The notes under the pieces are model-generated. The model was not told the origin of the DNA, searched no databases, and worked only from the letters and a program-made list of their open reading frames with translations. Position numbers and translations under genes: made by a program. Positions 1-8,711 of a stretch of DNA of 64,000 nt are shown here, piece by piece. Positions within the stretch are counted from its first letter, which is position 1, and each line of letters begins with the position of its first letter. This DNA is from Desmonostoc muscorum LEGE 12446 (GTDB lineage: Bacteria; Cyanobacteriota; Cyanobacteriia; Cyanobacteriales; Nostocaceae), in the NCBI RefSeq assembly GCF_015207005.2, contig NZ_JADEXS020000001.1:5913001-5977000 (forward strand). Direction: 5' to 3'.

Positions 1-60
1 CCGTCCAACGCACTGGCTCCCCTACAATAATTTTATTTTTACTTTATAAATATTTAAGAT

Positions 61-705
61 TTAACTTAAAGACTCAATTTCTTTCTTAATATTATTGCGG
101 GCAGATGGTTCAGCAAATTCCAACATTAAAGGTGTAAAGTAGATACCTGGCCGCTGTAAAAATCCTTGTAAAAACTGCCGACGGGCTGCGATATATTCTG
201 CTTCTGACACCCAGGCATATTCCTGGCGAATGGCATCAGAGTATTCTGGATAGTCAACTGAGTTAGTAGCCAAAATTGCTAAATCTGCATCAATTAGGAC
301 TTGGCTATCACAATCATCTGCGGCAGCTTGGTGGTTTTTAGTGTTCAGAATTAAGCGGCTGACGGTAGCTACAGTACTTTCTGGAATGCCCAAATGACTC
401 AGCAACTCAAAAGCATAGTCTGCACTTTTTTCTTCATTATCTTGAGCCTTAGTGTCATAAACTACATCGTGAAACCAGCCACCAAGTAGAACAGCAGGTA
501 GGTTGTTTGTGTAGCCATGTAAAATCTCAATTGTGCTGAGGACATGATGAATGTGTTTGAGTGTATGGTAGTAGCGATCGCTGGTAGAGTAAGCTGCAAC
601 CAAGTGACTAAAGGCTTTATCAGCCGCTACTTCGTCAACGCCAAAAGGTTGCAGTGTGCGTTGCCAATTAGAAAATAAGATACGCGTGAGGTTTTCTGTA
701 GACAT
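61..705 (-). CDS. HD-domain predicted metal-dependent phosphohydrolase
   Basis: A 214-residue protein with an HD-type metal-binding motif near residues 78-80 (GWFHDVVYD) and an upstream His pair (YYHTLKHIHH, about residues 45-54). This is the arrangement of the small HD superfamily proteins (COG4339 type) found widely in bacteria. The substrate is not known; phosphohydrolase activity is inferred from the fold only. No signal peptide or membrane segment is seen, so it should be cytosolic. The ATG at 705 is chosen because the conserved helical region begins soon after it. It is divergent from putA, across a repeat-filled gap, so an operon link is unlikely. Confidence 0.8.
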   Translation of the reverse strand: MSTENLTRILFSNWQRTLQPFGVDEVAADKAFSHLVAAYSTSDRYYHTLKHIHHVLSTIEILHGYTNNLPAVLLGGWFHDVVYDTKAQDNEEKSADYAFELLSHLGIPESTVATVSRLILNTKNHQAAADDCDSQVLIDADLAILATNSVDYPEYSDAIRQEYAWVSEAEYIAARRQFLQGFLQRPGIYFTPLMLEFAEPSARNNIKKEIESLS

Positions 706-819
706 AGCGTTAGTATCCCCACTCCTAGTATGACTGAGCTAAAGTCTTGTGCTGCAACATCTGTCCGATCAAGTTAAAAATATATCAACAAAAGGATAAC
801 ACTTGTCAGTGGTTGAATA

Positions 820-1005
820 GGGTATGGGAAGGGGACGCAAAGACGCGGGGACGCGGGGAAGGAAGAAGATAGAGGGACAAAGGCAAAGACTTACTGCAAG
901 TTTTCTCCTTGTCCCCATCTCCCTCATCTCCCTCATCTCCCTCATCTCCCCCACCTCCCTCATCTCCCCCACCTCCCCACCTCCCCACTCCCCACTCCCC
1001 AATAT
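820..1005. repeat. Low-complexity CTC(C/A)-rich tandem repeat between the HD gene and putA
   Basis: The gap 706-1089 holds no gene. From about 900 to 1003 the + strand is a run of CTCATCTCC and CCCACCTCC units, preceded by a GGGGACGCG-type tract (830-870). Short open frames on both strands here translate only into Met-Arg-Glu or Ser-Leu-Ile repeats and are not genes. The same repeat type recurs at about 17830-17895. This is the class of short tandem repeats common in Nostocales intergenic DNA. Confidence 0.8.
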
Positions 1006-1089
1006 AGTGACAGCTAAAATTAAAGCGTCAAAATAGAAGACACAGGTTTTGTACAAAAAGCCTTGCCTTGATTAAGGAGTTTATTATCA

Positions 1090-4089
1090 GTGGTATTACA
1101 AGTACAAACAAGCACCTACGAAGCTAAAACCCAAGAAATTGCTAAACAACTTCTAGCAGCTACCCAAGAAAATCGTTCGTTTTTTGCTTCCCTGCGAGAT
1201 CAAATGCGTTGGGATGATAAATTACTAGCTTGGGCAATGAGTAATCCTGGGTTGCGGGTGCAATTATTTCGGTTTATAGATACACTACCTGCTTTGCATA
1301 GTAAATCAGAAATTGCCTCTCATTTACAAGAATATTTAGGGGATGAGTCTGTAGAATTACCCTCAGCTTTGAAGGGAATGCTAAACTTTGCTAACCCCGA
1401 TTCTGTACCAGGACAAGTTGCTGCCACAACCGTTGGTACAGCGGTTGAAACTCTTGCTCATAAATATATTTCTGGGGAAAATATTAAACAAGTCATCAAA
1501 ACAGTTGAACGCCTGCGAAAAGAAAAAATGGCTTTCACCATTGATTTACTTGGTGAAGCGGTAATTACTGAAGCTGAAGCGCAATCTTATCTAGAACGCT
1601 ATCTAGAATTAATGCAACAATTGGTGGAAGCATCGAAGAATTGGACAGTCATACCGGCGATTGATGAGGCAGATGGCGAATCCCTACCAAAAGTCCAGGT
1701 TTCTGTTAAGTTAACGGCGTTTTATTCGCAATTTGACCCATTAGATGCTAAAGGTAGTGAAGAACGAGTTAGCGATCGCATTCGTATTCTCTTACGTCGT
1801 GCCAAAGAATTAGGCGCAGCTGTGCATTTTGATATGGAACAGTATGCCTATAAGGACATAACTCTGAATATCTTGAAAAAACTTTTACTGGAAGAAGAGT
1901 TTCGGCAACGCACAGACATTGGCATGACAATCCAAGCATATTTGCGTGATAGCGAGGAAGATGTTAAAAACGTGATTTCTTGGTTAAAACAGCGCGGTTA
2001 TCCCCTAACAATCCGTTTGGTGAAAGGCGCATATTGGGATCAAGAAACTATTAAAGCAGCACAGAAGCACTGGTCACAGCCAGTTTACAATGATAAAGCG
2101 GCAACTGATGCTAACTTTGAAACTATCACTCAGTTATTGCTAGAAAATCATCAATATGTTTATTCTGCCATTGGTAGCCATAATGTGCGATCGCACGCTC
2201 GTGCCATTGCTATAGCCGAAAGCTTAAATGTCCCCCGCCGTCGCTTTGAATTGCAAGTCCTCTACGGTATGGGTGATAAAGTCGCCAAGGCTTTGGTTGA
2301 TAGGGGTTATCGGGTTAGAGTTTACTGCCCTTACGGTGAATTATTGCCTGGAATGGCATATTTGATTCGGCGATTGTTGGAAAATACCGCTAATAGTTCT
2401 TTCTTGCGACAAAATCTCGAAAATCGTCCGATTGAGGAACTCTTAGCAGCGCCATCTGTCAAAAACGCAGAGACTGAAAATTTCCCCGCGTCAGAGCGTC
2501 CTCCCATCCCCACGTCCTCTTCTTTCTTCGGTGCGCCGGATACGGATTATGCCCAGGAGGAGGGGAGAAGAAAGGCGACAGAAGCTTTCCAAAGGGTTCG
2601 TCAACAGTTGGGTAGAACTTATTTACCGTTGATTAACGGGGAGTATGTTAACACGCCGCAATTTGTTGATTCTCTCAATCCTTCTAATTTCAGCGAGGTA
2701 GTTGGGAAAGTCGGATTAATTAGTGTTGAACAAGCCGAACAGGCGATGCAAGCTGCGAAGGCGGCGTTTCCTGGGTGGCGCAAAACACCAGTTGGGGAAC
2801 GCGCTAGGATTTTGCGAAAAGCGGCTGATTTGATGGAAGAACGCCGCGCTGAACTTTCCGCTTGGATGGTTTTGGAAGTTGGAAAACCCGTTAAGGAAGC
2901 TGATGGAGAGGTTTCTGAGGCGATAGATTTTTGTCGCTACTACGCTGATGAAATGGAACGGTTAGATAAAGGTGTGATTTACGACATACCCGGTGAGACT
3001 AATCGTTATATTTACCAGCCACGAGGAATTGCTGTGGTGATTTCTCCTTGGAATTTTCCGCTGGCGATCGCTTGTGGAATGACTGTTGCAGCTTTAGTTT
3101 CCGGCAATTGTACTCTCCTTAAACCTGCGGAAACATCTTCTGTAATTACCGCAAAACTCACAGAAATCTTGATCGATGCTGGTTTTCCTAAAGGTGTATT
3201 TCAATACGTACCTGGTAAGGGTTCCCAAGTCGGCGCTTATTTGGTAAATCATCCAGATACTCATGTAATTGCTTTTACTGGTTCTCAGGAAGTAGGGTGT
3301 AGAATTTACGCAGATGCAGCAACCCTCAAACCTGGACAAAAGCATATGAAGCGAGTAATTGCGGAAATGGGCGGTAAAAATGCAATTATTGTCGATGAAA
3401 GTGCTGATTTAGACCAAGCAGTTGTTGGGGTAGTGCAGTCAGCATTTGGTTACAGCGGACAAAAATGTTCTGCTTGTTCGCGGGTGATTGTGCTGCAACC
3501 GATTTATGATGCCTTTGTGCAGCGGTTGGTGGAAGCGACTAAATCTCTGAACATTGGGGAAGCAGAGTTACCTAGTACCCAAGTGGGGCCGGTAATTGAT
3601 GCCAATGCCCGCGATCGCATCCGCGAGTATATTGAGAAGGGTAAGGCAGAATCACAACTAGCCTTGGAGTTACCAGCACCGGAACACGGATATTTTATCG
3701 GCCCTGTGATTTTTAGTGAGGTATCGCCAAATGCGGTAATTTCCCAGCAAGAAATTTTTGGGCCTGTGCTGGCGGTAATTCGCGTGAAAGATTTCCAGGA
3801 AGCTTTAGGAGTCGCTAACGGGACTAACTACGCCTTGACTGGAGGACTTTATTCTCGAACCCCTTCCCACATTCAGCAGGCACAAACAGAATTTGAAGTC
3901 GGGAATTTGTACATCAACCGCACTATCACAGGTGCTATAGTTGCACGGCAACCCTTTGGTGGATTCAAGCTTTCGGGAGTAGGTTCTAAAGCCGGAGGCC
4001 CTGATTATCTACTGCAATTCCTGGAACCACGGGCAATCACAGAAAATATTCAGCGTCAAGGTTTTGCACCAATTGACGGAGTTGATTAA
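1090..4089 (+). CDS. putA: Bifunctional proline dehydrogenase / L-glutamate gamma-semialdehyde dehydrogenase (PutA)
   Basis: Oxidises proline to glutamate in two steps, FAD-dependent then NAD-dependent. The N-terminal half (about 80-470) is the PRODH barrel, with the conserved stretch around GAYWDQETIKA and the C-terminal block RRRFELQVLYGMGDK. The C-terminal half (about 520-985) is an aldehyde dehydrogenase with the catalytic Cys at residue 793 (GQKCSACSR) and the conserved Glu in EMGGKNAIIVDE. At 999 residues it lacks the N-terminal DNA-binding ribbon-helix-helix of enterobacterial PutA, so it should not be a self-repressor. The start is GTG, set by AAGGAG at 1074-1079. A short Pro/Ser-rich linker (about 470-500) separates the two halves. 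A terminator follows directly. Confidence 0.95.
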   Translation: MVLQVQTSTYEAKTQEIAKQLLAATQENRSFFASLRDQMRWDDKLLAWAMSNPGLRVQLFRFIDTLPALHSKSEIASHLQEYLGDESVELPSALKGMLNFANPDSVPGQVAATTVGTAVETLAHKYISGENIKQVIKTVERLRKEKMAFTIDLLGEAVITEAEAQSYLERYLELMQQLVEASKNWTVIPAIDEADGESLPKVQVSVKLTAFYSQFDPLDAKGSEERVSDRIRILLRRAKELGAAVHFDMEQYAYKDITLNILKKLLLEEEFRQRTDIGMTIQAYLRDSEEDVKNVISWLKQRGYPLTIRLVKGAYWDQETIKAAQKHWSQPVYNDKAATDANFETITQLLLENHQYVYSAIGSHNVRSHARAIAIAESLNVPRRRFELQVLYGMGDKVAKALVDRGYRVRVYCPYGELLPGMAYLIRRLLENTANSSFLRQNLENRPIEELLAAPSVKNAETENFPASERPPIPTSSSFFGAPDTDYAQEEGRRKATEAFQRVRQQLGRTYLPLINGEYVNTPQFVDSLNPSNFSEVVGKVGLISVEQAEQAMQAAKAAFPGWRKTPVGERARILRKAADLMEERRAELSAWMVLEVGKPVKEADGEVSEAIDFCRYYADEMERLDKGVIYDIPGETNRYIYQPRGIAVVISPWNFPLAIACGMTVAALVSGNCTLLKPAETSSVITAKLTEILIDAGFPKGVFQYVPGKGSQVGAYLVNHPDTHVIAFTGSQEVGCRIYADAATLKPGQKHMKRVIAEMGGKNAIIVDESADLDQAVVGVVQSAFGYSGQKCSACSRVIVLQPIYDAFVQRLVEATKSLNIGEAELPSTQVGPVIDANARDRIREYIEKGKAESQLALELPAPEHGYFIGPVIFSEVSPNAVISQQEIFGPVLAVIRVKDFQEALGVANGTNYALTGGLYSRTPSHIQQAQTEFEVGNLYINRTITGAIVARQPFGGFKLSGVGSKAGGPDYLLQFLEPRAITENIQRQGFAPIDGVD

Positions 4090-4100
4090 GGTATAGAATT

Positions 4101-4125
4101 AGGTGGGGTTTTTCCCACCTTTTTT
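4101..4125 (+). terminator. Rho-independent terminator after putA
   Basis: A 7-bp perfect stem (AGGTGGG / CCCACCT) with a 6-base loop is followed by five T residues, 11 bp after the putA stop codon. Confidence 0.88.
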
Positions 4126-4151
4126 GATATATTAAGACCAGAGAAAGTTTG

Positions 4152-4589
4152 ATGAGTAATTTAGTCATAAAAATTGCTAAAATACCTGAAGAATTTCCAG
4201 CGATCGCCGCAATTAGAAAATCTGTTTTTCAAGATGAACAAGGGGTAGATCCCGCTTTAGAGTTTGATGGCAAAGATGAAATCTCTGACCATTTAATAGC
4301 TTATTTAGATGGGAAAGTTGTGGGTACTACCAGAATTAGATATTTAGATGATAAAACTGCCAAGATAGAAAGACTTGCTGTTTTGTCTACAGTCAGAGGG
4401 CAAGGTATTGGTAAGAAAATCATGGAAAATGCACTCTCGTTTCTAGCTAGAAAAAATATTCGAAAAGTTGTAATTCATTCTCAAGAGTATGTCAAAGGTT
4501 TATACCAAAAATTGGACTTTGTAGAAGAAGGCGAAACATTTGAAGAAGCTGGTATTTGTCATGTAAAAATGATTAAAAAATTTTCCTAA
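4152..4589 (+). CDS. GNAT family N-acetyltransferase (ElaA-like)
   Basis: A 145-residue acetyltransferase. The acetyl-CoA binding segment is visible as RLAVLSTVRGQGIGKKIM (about residues 77-94), followed by the typical second half with GLYQKLDFVEEGETFEEAGICHVKM. That ending resembles the ElaA-type GNAT subfamily. The substrate is unknown. I take the ATG at 4152; a TTG just before it is less likely. The putA terminator upstream suggests an independent promoter. The gene converges on the histidine kinase on the other strand, with only 17 bp between the stops. Confidence 0.85.
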   Translation: MSNLVIKIAKIPEEFPAIAAIRKSVFQDEQGVDPALEFDGKDEISDHLIAYLDGKVVGTTRIRYLDDKTAKIERLAVLSTVRGQGIGKKIMENALSFLARKNIRKVVIHSQEYVKGLYQKLDFVEEGETFEEAGICHVKMIKKFS

Positions 4590-4606
4590 ATGAAATCGCC
4601 TAGCGG

Positions 4607-6811
4607 CTAAATTGGTGTTTCGCTCATCTCAAAATCAATTTCATTCAAATATCGCATTAACATTGACTCTAATTCAAATATCCGAATTGGTTTGAGGATA
4701 TAGTCGTTAGCACCAGCTTCCAGAATAGAAATTTTCTCTTCTGAAAGTTCATTAAAGCCCATCATTACCACCTGCAAATCTTCTAAAGAAGGCTCTTGTC
4801 TAAGAATATTTAGTAAATCCCAGCCACTAACATCACCTACTAACTGAACATCCAACAAAATTAAATCTGGCTTTAGGCTTTGCACCTGCTTCAAAAAATC
4901 ATTGCCGCTATTAATCCACTTGACTCGGTAGCCAATTGTCTGGAGATAATCTTGCAGCACAATGCCAGTATTTTGCTCGTCTTCCACAAACAAAATCGTT
5001 TGATTTTGAGGAATGGACAGGGAAGATGATGCAGACAAAGTAAAATTTTCTCCCTCATCTTCCAGATGCGACCGATTTGGTAGAAACAAAGTAAACTCGC
5101 TACCTTCTCCCAAAGTTGATTTAACGGTCACATCTCCACCGTGCAAACGCGCTAATTTGCGTGTCAAAGCTAAACCCAAACCAGTGCCTTCATACTGGCG
5201 ATTTAACTTACTGTCAAGCTGTTTAAATGGTTCAAATAGAAATTCAAACTGACTTGAGTCAATACCAATTCCAGTATCTGAAACTATAAATTTCATCCCT
5301 TGGGGTAATTTTTTTACTACTACCGATACCTCACCAGCTGGGGTGAATTTAACAGCATTAGTGAGCAGGTTAAGTAGCATTTGTTTGATGCGTCGTTCAT
5401 CAGCAATGCAAGTATCTGCTTCGGGATCAATTTCACATGTGAGTCCCAATCCCTTTTCTAAAGCGCGATCGCGCACTGTCGATATGGCATAATTACATAT
5501 CTCTGACACTGGCAAAGGTAAAAGCAACAATTCTTCTTTGCCTGCTTCCACCTTAGATAAATCCAAGATATCGTTAATCACTGCCAGTAACTGTTCACCA
5601 CTACCGTATATACAATCGATATATTCCTTCTGTTTTTCATTGAGAGAGCCAACTATTTCTTCTTGTAACAATTGCGATAAACCCATAATTGCATTCAGAG
5701 GCGTCCGCAGTTCGTGGCTCATGGTTGCTAAAAATTCACTTTTTGCTCGACTGGCTGCTTCGGCTGCTTCTTGAGAAGCACGTAGTTTCAGTTCTGTTTG
5801 CTTGCGTTCAGTAATATCCTCAATCATCGCTAGAAAAAACTCAGGTTGACCATTGCTGCCTGGAATGACAGAAACAGAGATATGAGTCCAAACTAAGCTA
5901 CCATTTTGATGCAGGCAGCATCTTTCCATCTCAATCCGATGTCTATCCGCAGGTTGTCCTTTAACTTCCACCCTTGAAGTTTTCCCTAAATCCGTGCCAA
6001 TTCCTGACACCAATTGTTTGTAAATCTCTAAATCGCCTTTTTGTCTGCAAAGGTAATTTGTAAAGCGTTTGCCGTATAACTCTTCTCGGCTATATCCTAA
6101 AATCTCGCACAGTGCCACATTAGTATCGACTATCTGGGCTTTCATATCTATAAGTGCAATGCCGATAGAAGAACACTCAAAAATCGCCCGAAATTGCGCC
6201 TCACTCTGTCGCAGTGCTTCCTGTGCGGTATTTCGCTGGCTTGCTTCTATAGCCAAAGTCACAAAATCTGCAATTGAGCCAGCAAAAGTTTCTTCCTCCA
6301 AAGTCCATTGGCGACCTTGGCCTATGTGTTCGTGGCAGACTACGCCTACCAAATGCCCCTCTAGCCAAATTGGTGCATCCAGGAGGGATGTGATGCCAAA
6401 AGTAGAAAGATAAGACTCTGATAATTCTTGAGTTCTGATATCGTTTCTAGCATCATCTACGGCAATGCTACGTTCCTGTTCTAAAGCCTGAAAATAAGCA
6501 GGATAATTTGTTTTTAAAAGGGAGCTCCCAAAGCTATGCTCCTTGGTATTGACATCGTATAAATCGATGCATTCCATTTTTGAACGTTCTTCATTATATA
6601 ACCATACCCCGACTCGCTCAACTAAGAGTGTCCGAGCAGCAGTTTCTGTGATTTCCCTGACGGACGCATTGAGATTACCTTGCTGAAATGTCTTGCTTCT
6701 TGCCAATTGCACCAAGGTCTGGCTTTGTTTTCGCCGACTATCTTCTCTGATTTGTAAACCCTCTTGGGCTTGATTATACTCTGTGATACTTCTAGCCGCG
6801 ACCACCTGCAT
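4607..6811 (-). CDS. Hybrid sensor histidine kinase/response regulator (GAF-PAS-HisKA-HATPase-REC), N-terminally eroded
   Basis: A 734-residue cytosolic hybrid kinase. Domains in order: remnant of a PAS domain end (1-15, MQVVAARSITEYNQ), GAF (about 30-195), PAS (about 205-335), HisKA with the phospho-His in SHELRTPLNA (about residue 366), HATPase with NAVKFTP, DTGIGI and GTGLGLAL boxes, then a receiver domain with the acidic pair in FVEDEQ, the phospho-acceptor Asp in LLDVQL and Lys in LKPI. No membrane segment is seen. The ATG at 6811 lies inside what was a PAS domain; upstream DNA still encodes the rest of that domain out of frame. The kinase core looks intact, so it may still work with altered sensing. 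The signal is unknown. Confidence 0.88.
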   Translation of the reverse strand: MQVVAARSITEYNQAQEGLQIREDSRRKQSQTLVQLARSKTFQQGNLNASVREITETAARTLLVERVGVWLYNEERSKMECIDLYDVNTKEHSFGSSLLKTNYPAYFQALEQERSIAVDDARNDIRTQELSESYLSTFGITSLLDAPIWLEGHLVGVVCHEHIGQGRQWTLEEETFAGSIADFVTLAIEASQRNTAQEALRQSEAQFRAIFECSSIGIALIDMKAQIVDTNVALCEILGYSREELYGKRFTNYLCRQKGDLEIYKQLVSGIGTDLGKTSRVEVKGQPADRHRIEMERCCLHQNGSLVWTHISVSVIPGSNGQPEFFLAMIEDITERKQTELKLRASQEAAEAASRAKSEFLATMSHELRTPLNAIMGLSQLLQEEIVGSLNEKQKEYIDCIYGSGEQLLAVINDILDLSKVEAGKEELLLLPLPVSEICNYAISTVRDRALEKGLGLTCEIDPEADTCIADERRIKQMLLNLLTNAVKFTPAGEVSVVVKKLPQGMKFIVSDTGIGIDSSQFEFLFEPFKQLDSKLNRQYEGTGLGLALTRKLARLHGGDVTVKSTLGEGSEFTLFLPNRSHLEDEGENFTLSASSSLSIPQNQTILFVEDEQNTGIVLQDYLQTIGYRVKWINSGNDFLKQVQSLKPDLILLDVQLVGDVSGWDLLNILRQEPSLEDLQVVMMGFNELSEEKISILEAGANDYILKPIRIFELESMLMRYLNEIDFEMSETPI

Positions 6812-7020
6812 GAGTTGTCCTCAAGAAGAGATAATTTTGCTTCGTAGTTCTACGGGAAAAATAGAACCGTCTTTGTATAACTACAATTACTTCATAGGGT
6901 TTTTCATAACCGGAAACTATATTTGTTTTAATAAAATTTTCTGATTTTGGAATGACGAGTTCCAAACTAGAATTTGCCAATCAGTTCTGTAAGTTCATAC
7001 CAGTCATTTTTGCCTCAAGG
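6812..7020 (-). pseudogene. Decayed PAS domain, former N-terminus of the hybrid kinase
   Basis: Conceptual translation of the minus strand gives PAS-like text in pieces. First come TELIGKF and then SLELVIPKSENFIKTNIVSG with EKPYEVIVV, in different frames. Next comes YKDGSIFPVELRSKIISS in the kinase frame, a TGA, then GQL and the MQVV start of the annotated kinase. At least two frameshifts and one in-frame stop therefore separate this region from the downstream ORF. This is gene decay rather than a separate gene. Confidence 0.75.
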
Positions 7021-7589
7021 AATCATAAAACTCTCCGATACTGATCGCCGTAGAGGTAGACAATGAGGGAGGTGTCGTCTACATACTTTTAGATGCCACT
7101 CTTTAGATAATTCAGATTACATTTACTTTACAGGCTAGACACTTTTTTAACTTGCTTCAATTAATTGGCTTTTAACTCTTACAAGCCCACGGCTTAAAGC
7201 CCTGGGTTAGTGACTTAACTATCAAGTAGTATAGTATTTTTAAAAGTTGTCTAGCACAGCCAATGTAATCATTACATCACTTAATTACCATAATTGCTAC
7301 CTTCATACCAAGGGATACCGCTGCTCAGGTTCTAATTCTTGGTTAGTCCTGACTGAAGAGGACAAGGTGAGGGGGAGAGTTAGAAGGGGAAAAAGAAAAA
7401 ATCCCATGTTATAGAGGGTTTCAAGCCCCTGAATTTATTTATGAGGTAACCCCAAAGTCTCCCTATCTCCTTGTGCCCTTGTCCTTTTGGTGACTACCAG
7501 AATACCCTTGAATTCCCCTAGAGAAAGATATTTAATGACTTGAATTTTGCCAGAATTAAATTAATGGTAGCTGTTGCAAAGGTAGAGCG
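7021..7589. other. Intergenic region upstream of the cobalamin-binding gene
   Basis: No convincing gene is seen on either strand. It holds an imperfect hairpin at 7183-7208 (AAGCCCACGGC / GCCCTGGGTT). Hairpins of this type occur at or near the ends of IS200/IS605-family elements in cyanobacteria, but no transposase remnant was found. The segment just before 7590 should carry the promoter and a weak ribosome site (AAAGGTAGAG). Confidence 0.4.
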
Positions 7590-8516
7590 ATGATAGATAG
7601 TAATGTGAGAATTGTTTCCCTAATTCCCGGTGGGACAGAGATTTTAGCGACATTAGGACTGGTTAACGCTATTGTAGGGCGATCGCACGAATGTGATTAC
7701 CCCCCAGAAATCCAAAATCGCCCCATTTGTACCCAAGCACGCCTCAACTCTAATGCTTCCAGCAGCCAAATTCACGATGAAGTCAACAATTTATTACAAT
7801 CTGCTCTCAGTATCTATCAAATCAAAACAGATGTTTTAGAGCAGTTGCAACCTACCCACATTCTGACTCAAGACCAGTGTGATGTTTGTGCTGTCAGCTT
7901 CCATGAAGTCGAAAAAGCAGTTGCTACACTTGTTCACAGCCAACCCCAGATTATTTCTTTACAACCCAACATTCTCGAAGATATTTGCGCTGATATTGAG
8001 CGAGTAGGCAACACCTTTGGCGTAGACTCAGTAAAAGTCATAGAAAATTTAGAGGCTCGCATCAAAATTTGTCAGCAAAAAATCCAAGGACTTGGTTTAA
8101 ATGAACTGCCCACCGTCACCTGCATCGAATGGACTGATCCTTTGATGGTAGCGGCGAATTGGATTCCGGAATTAGTCAACTTGGCAGGAGGGCAATCCCT
8201 GTTTAGTGTCGCAGGTCAGCCTTCTCCCCACTTACCGTGGGAAACACTAATAGCTAGTAATCCAGATGTAATTGTTTTTATGCCTTGTGGCTTTGATTTA
8301 AATCGCACCCGCCAAGAAGCCCAACTGTTAACTCAACTTCCTGAATGGGAAAAACTCCACGCCACCCAAGCTGGTAGAGTCTACATCACTGATGGTAATT
8401 CTTACTTCAATCGTCCAGGACCGCGATTGGTAGACTCTCTAGAAATTTTGGCAGAAATTTTACACCCAGAAATTTTTCAATACGGCTACAAAGGAACTGG
8501 TTGGGAACCTTTGTGA
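7590..8516 (+). CDS. Cobalamin-type ABC transporter substrate-binding protein, BtuF-like, no obvious signal peptide
   Basis: A 308-residue periplasmic-binding-protein fold (type III, helical backbone). It opens with RIVSLIPGGTEILATLGL, followed by IVGRSHECDYPPE, and later has VTCIEWTDPLMVAANWIPELVNLAGG, the hallmark blocks of the cobalamin-binding BtuF-like family. CDVCAVSF (about residues 107-114) is conserved in the cyanobacterial/proteobacterial branch. I see no signal peptide or lipobox, so the protein may be cytosolic or exported by another route; in this branch transport is not proven. No permease or ATPase is adjacent. The ATG at 7590 opens the conserved domain directly. Confidence 0.78.
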   Translation: MIDSNVRIVSLIPGGTEILATLGLVNAIVGRSHECDYPPEIQNRPICTQARLNSNASSSQIHDEVNNLLQSALSIYQIKTDVLEQLQPTHILTQDQCDVCAVSFHEVEKAVATLVHSQPQIISLQPNILEDICADIERVGNTFGVDSVKVIENLEARIKICQQKIQGLGLNELPTVTCIEWTDPLMVAANWIPELVNLAGGQSLFSVAGQPSPHLPWETLIASNPDVIVFMPCGFDLNRTRQEAQLLTQLPEWEKLHATQAGRVYITDGNSYFNRPGPRLVDSLEILAEILHPEIFQYGYKGTGWEPL

Positions 8517-8594
8517 TATCGTGTCCGGTTGAATTAGATTCTCTAAGGGATACGGTGATCGCGAGGCAAAGCGATCGCTTATCTTAGAACTTCC

Positions 8595-8690
8595 AAATAA
8601 AAAATATCCAACTATTTCTTATGGGGTTGGCATTTTGTTTGCCCTTGCTGACGGGCGGGCGAGATGCCCATCCCCACAAGAAAATTTGAG
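8595..8690. repeat. MITE-like inverted repeat, family A (copy 1)
   Basis: Begins AAATAAAAAATATCCAA and contains a long imperfect hairpin (TTATGGGGTTGGCAT paired with GATGCCCATCCCCACAAG). A second copy with the same left end and the same hairpin type lies at 47989-48090. It sits between the ends of two convergent genes and could act as a terminator-like structure. Confidence 0.75.
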
Positions 8691-8711
8691 TGTTTTTTTA
8701 TTTGTAAATCC

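Noticed and set aside
769..1056. Open frames on both strands in the low-complexity tract
   Set aside because: They translate only tandem repeats (Met-Arg-Glu or Ser-Leu-Ile runs) and show no gene-like composition or ribosome site.
7183..7208. Possible IS200/IS605-type end hairpin or TnpB guide RNA remnant
   Set aside because: Only a short imperfect hairpin is seen, with no transposase or TnpB fragment nearby.
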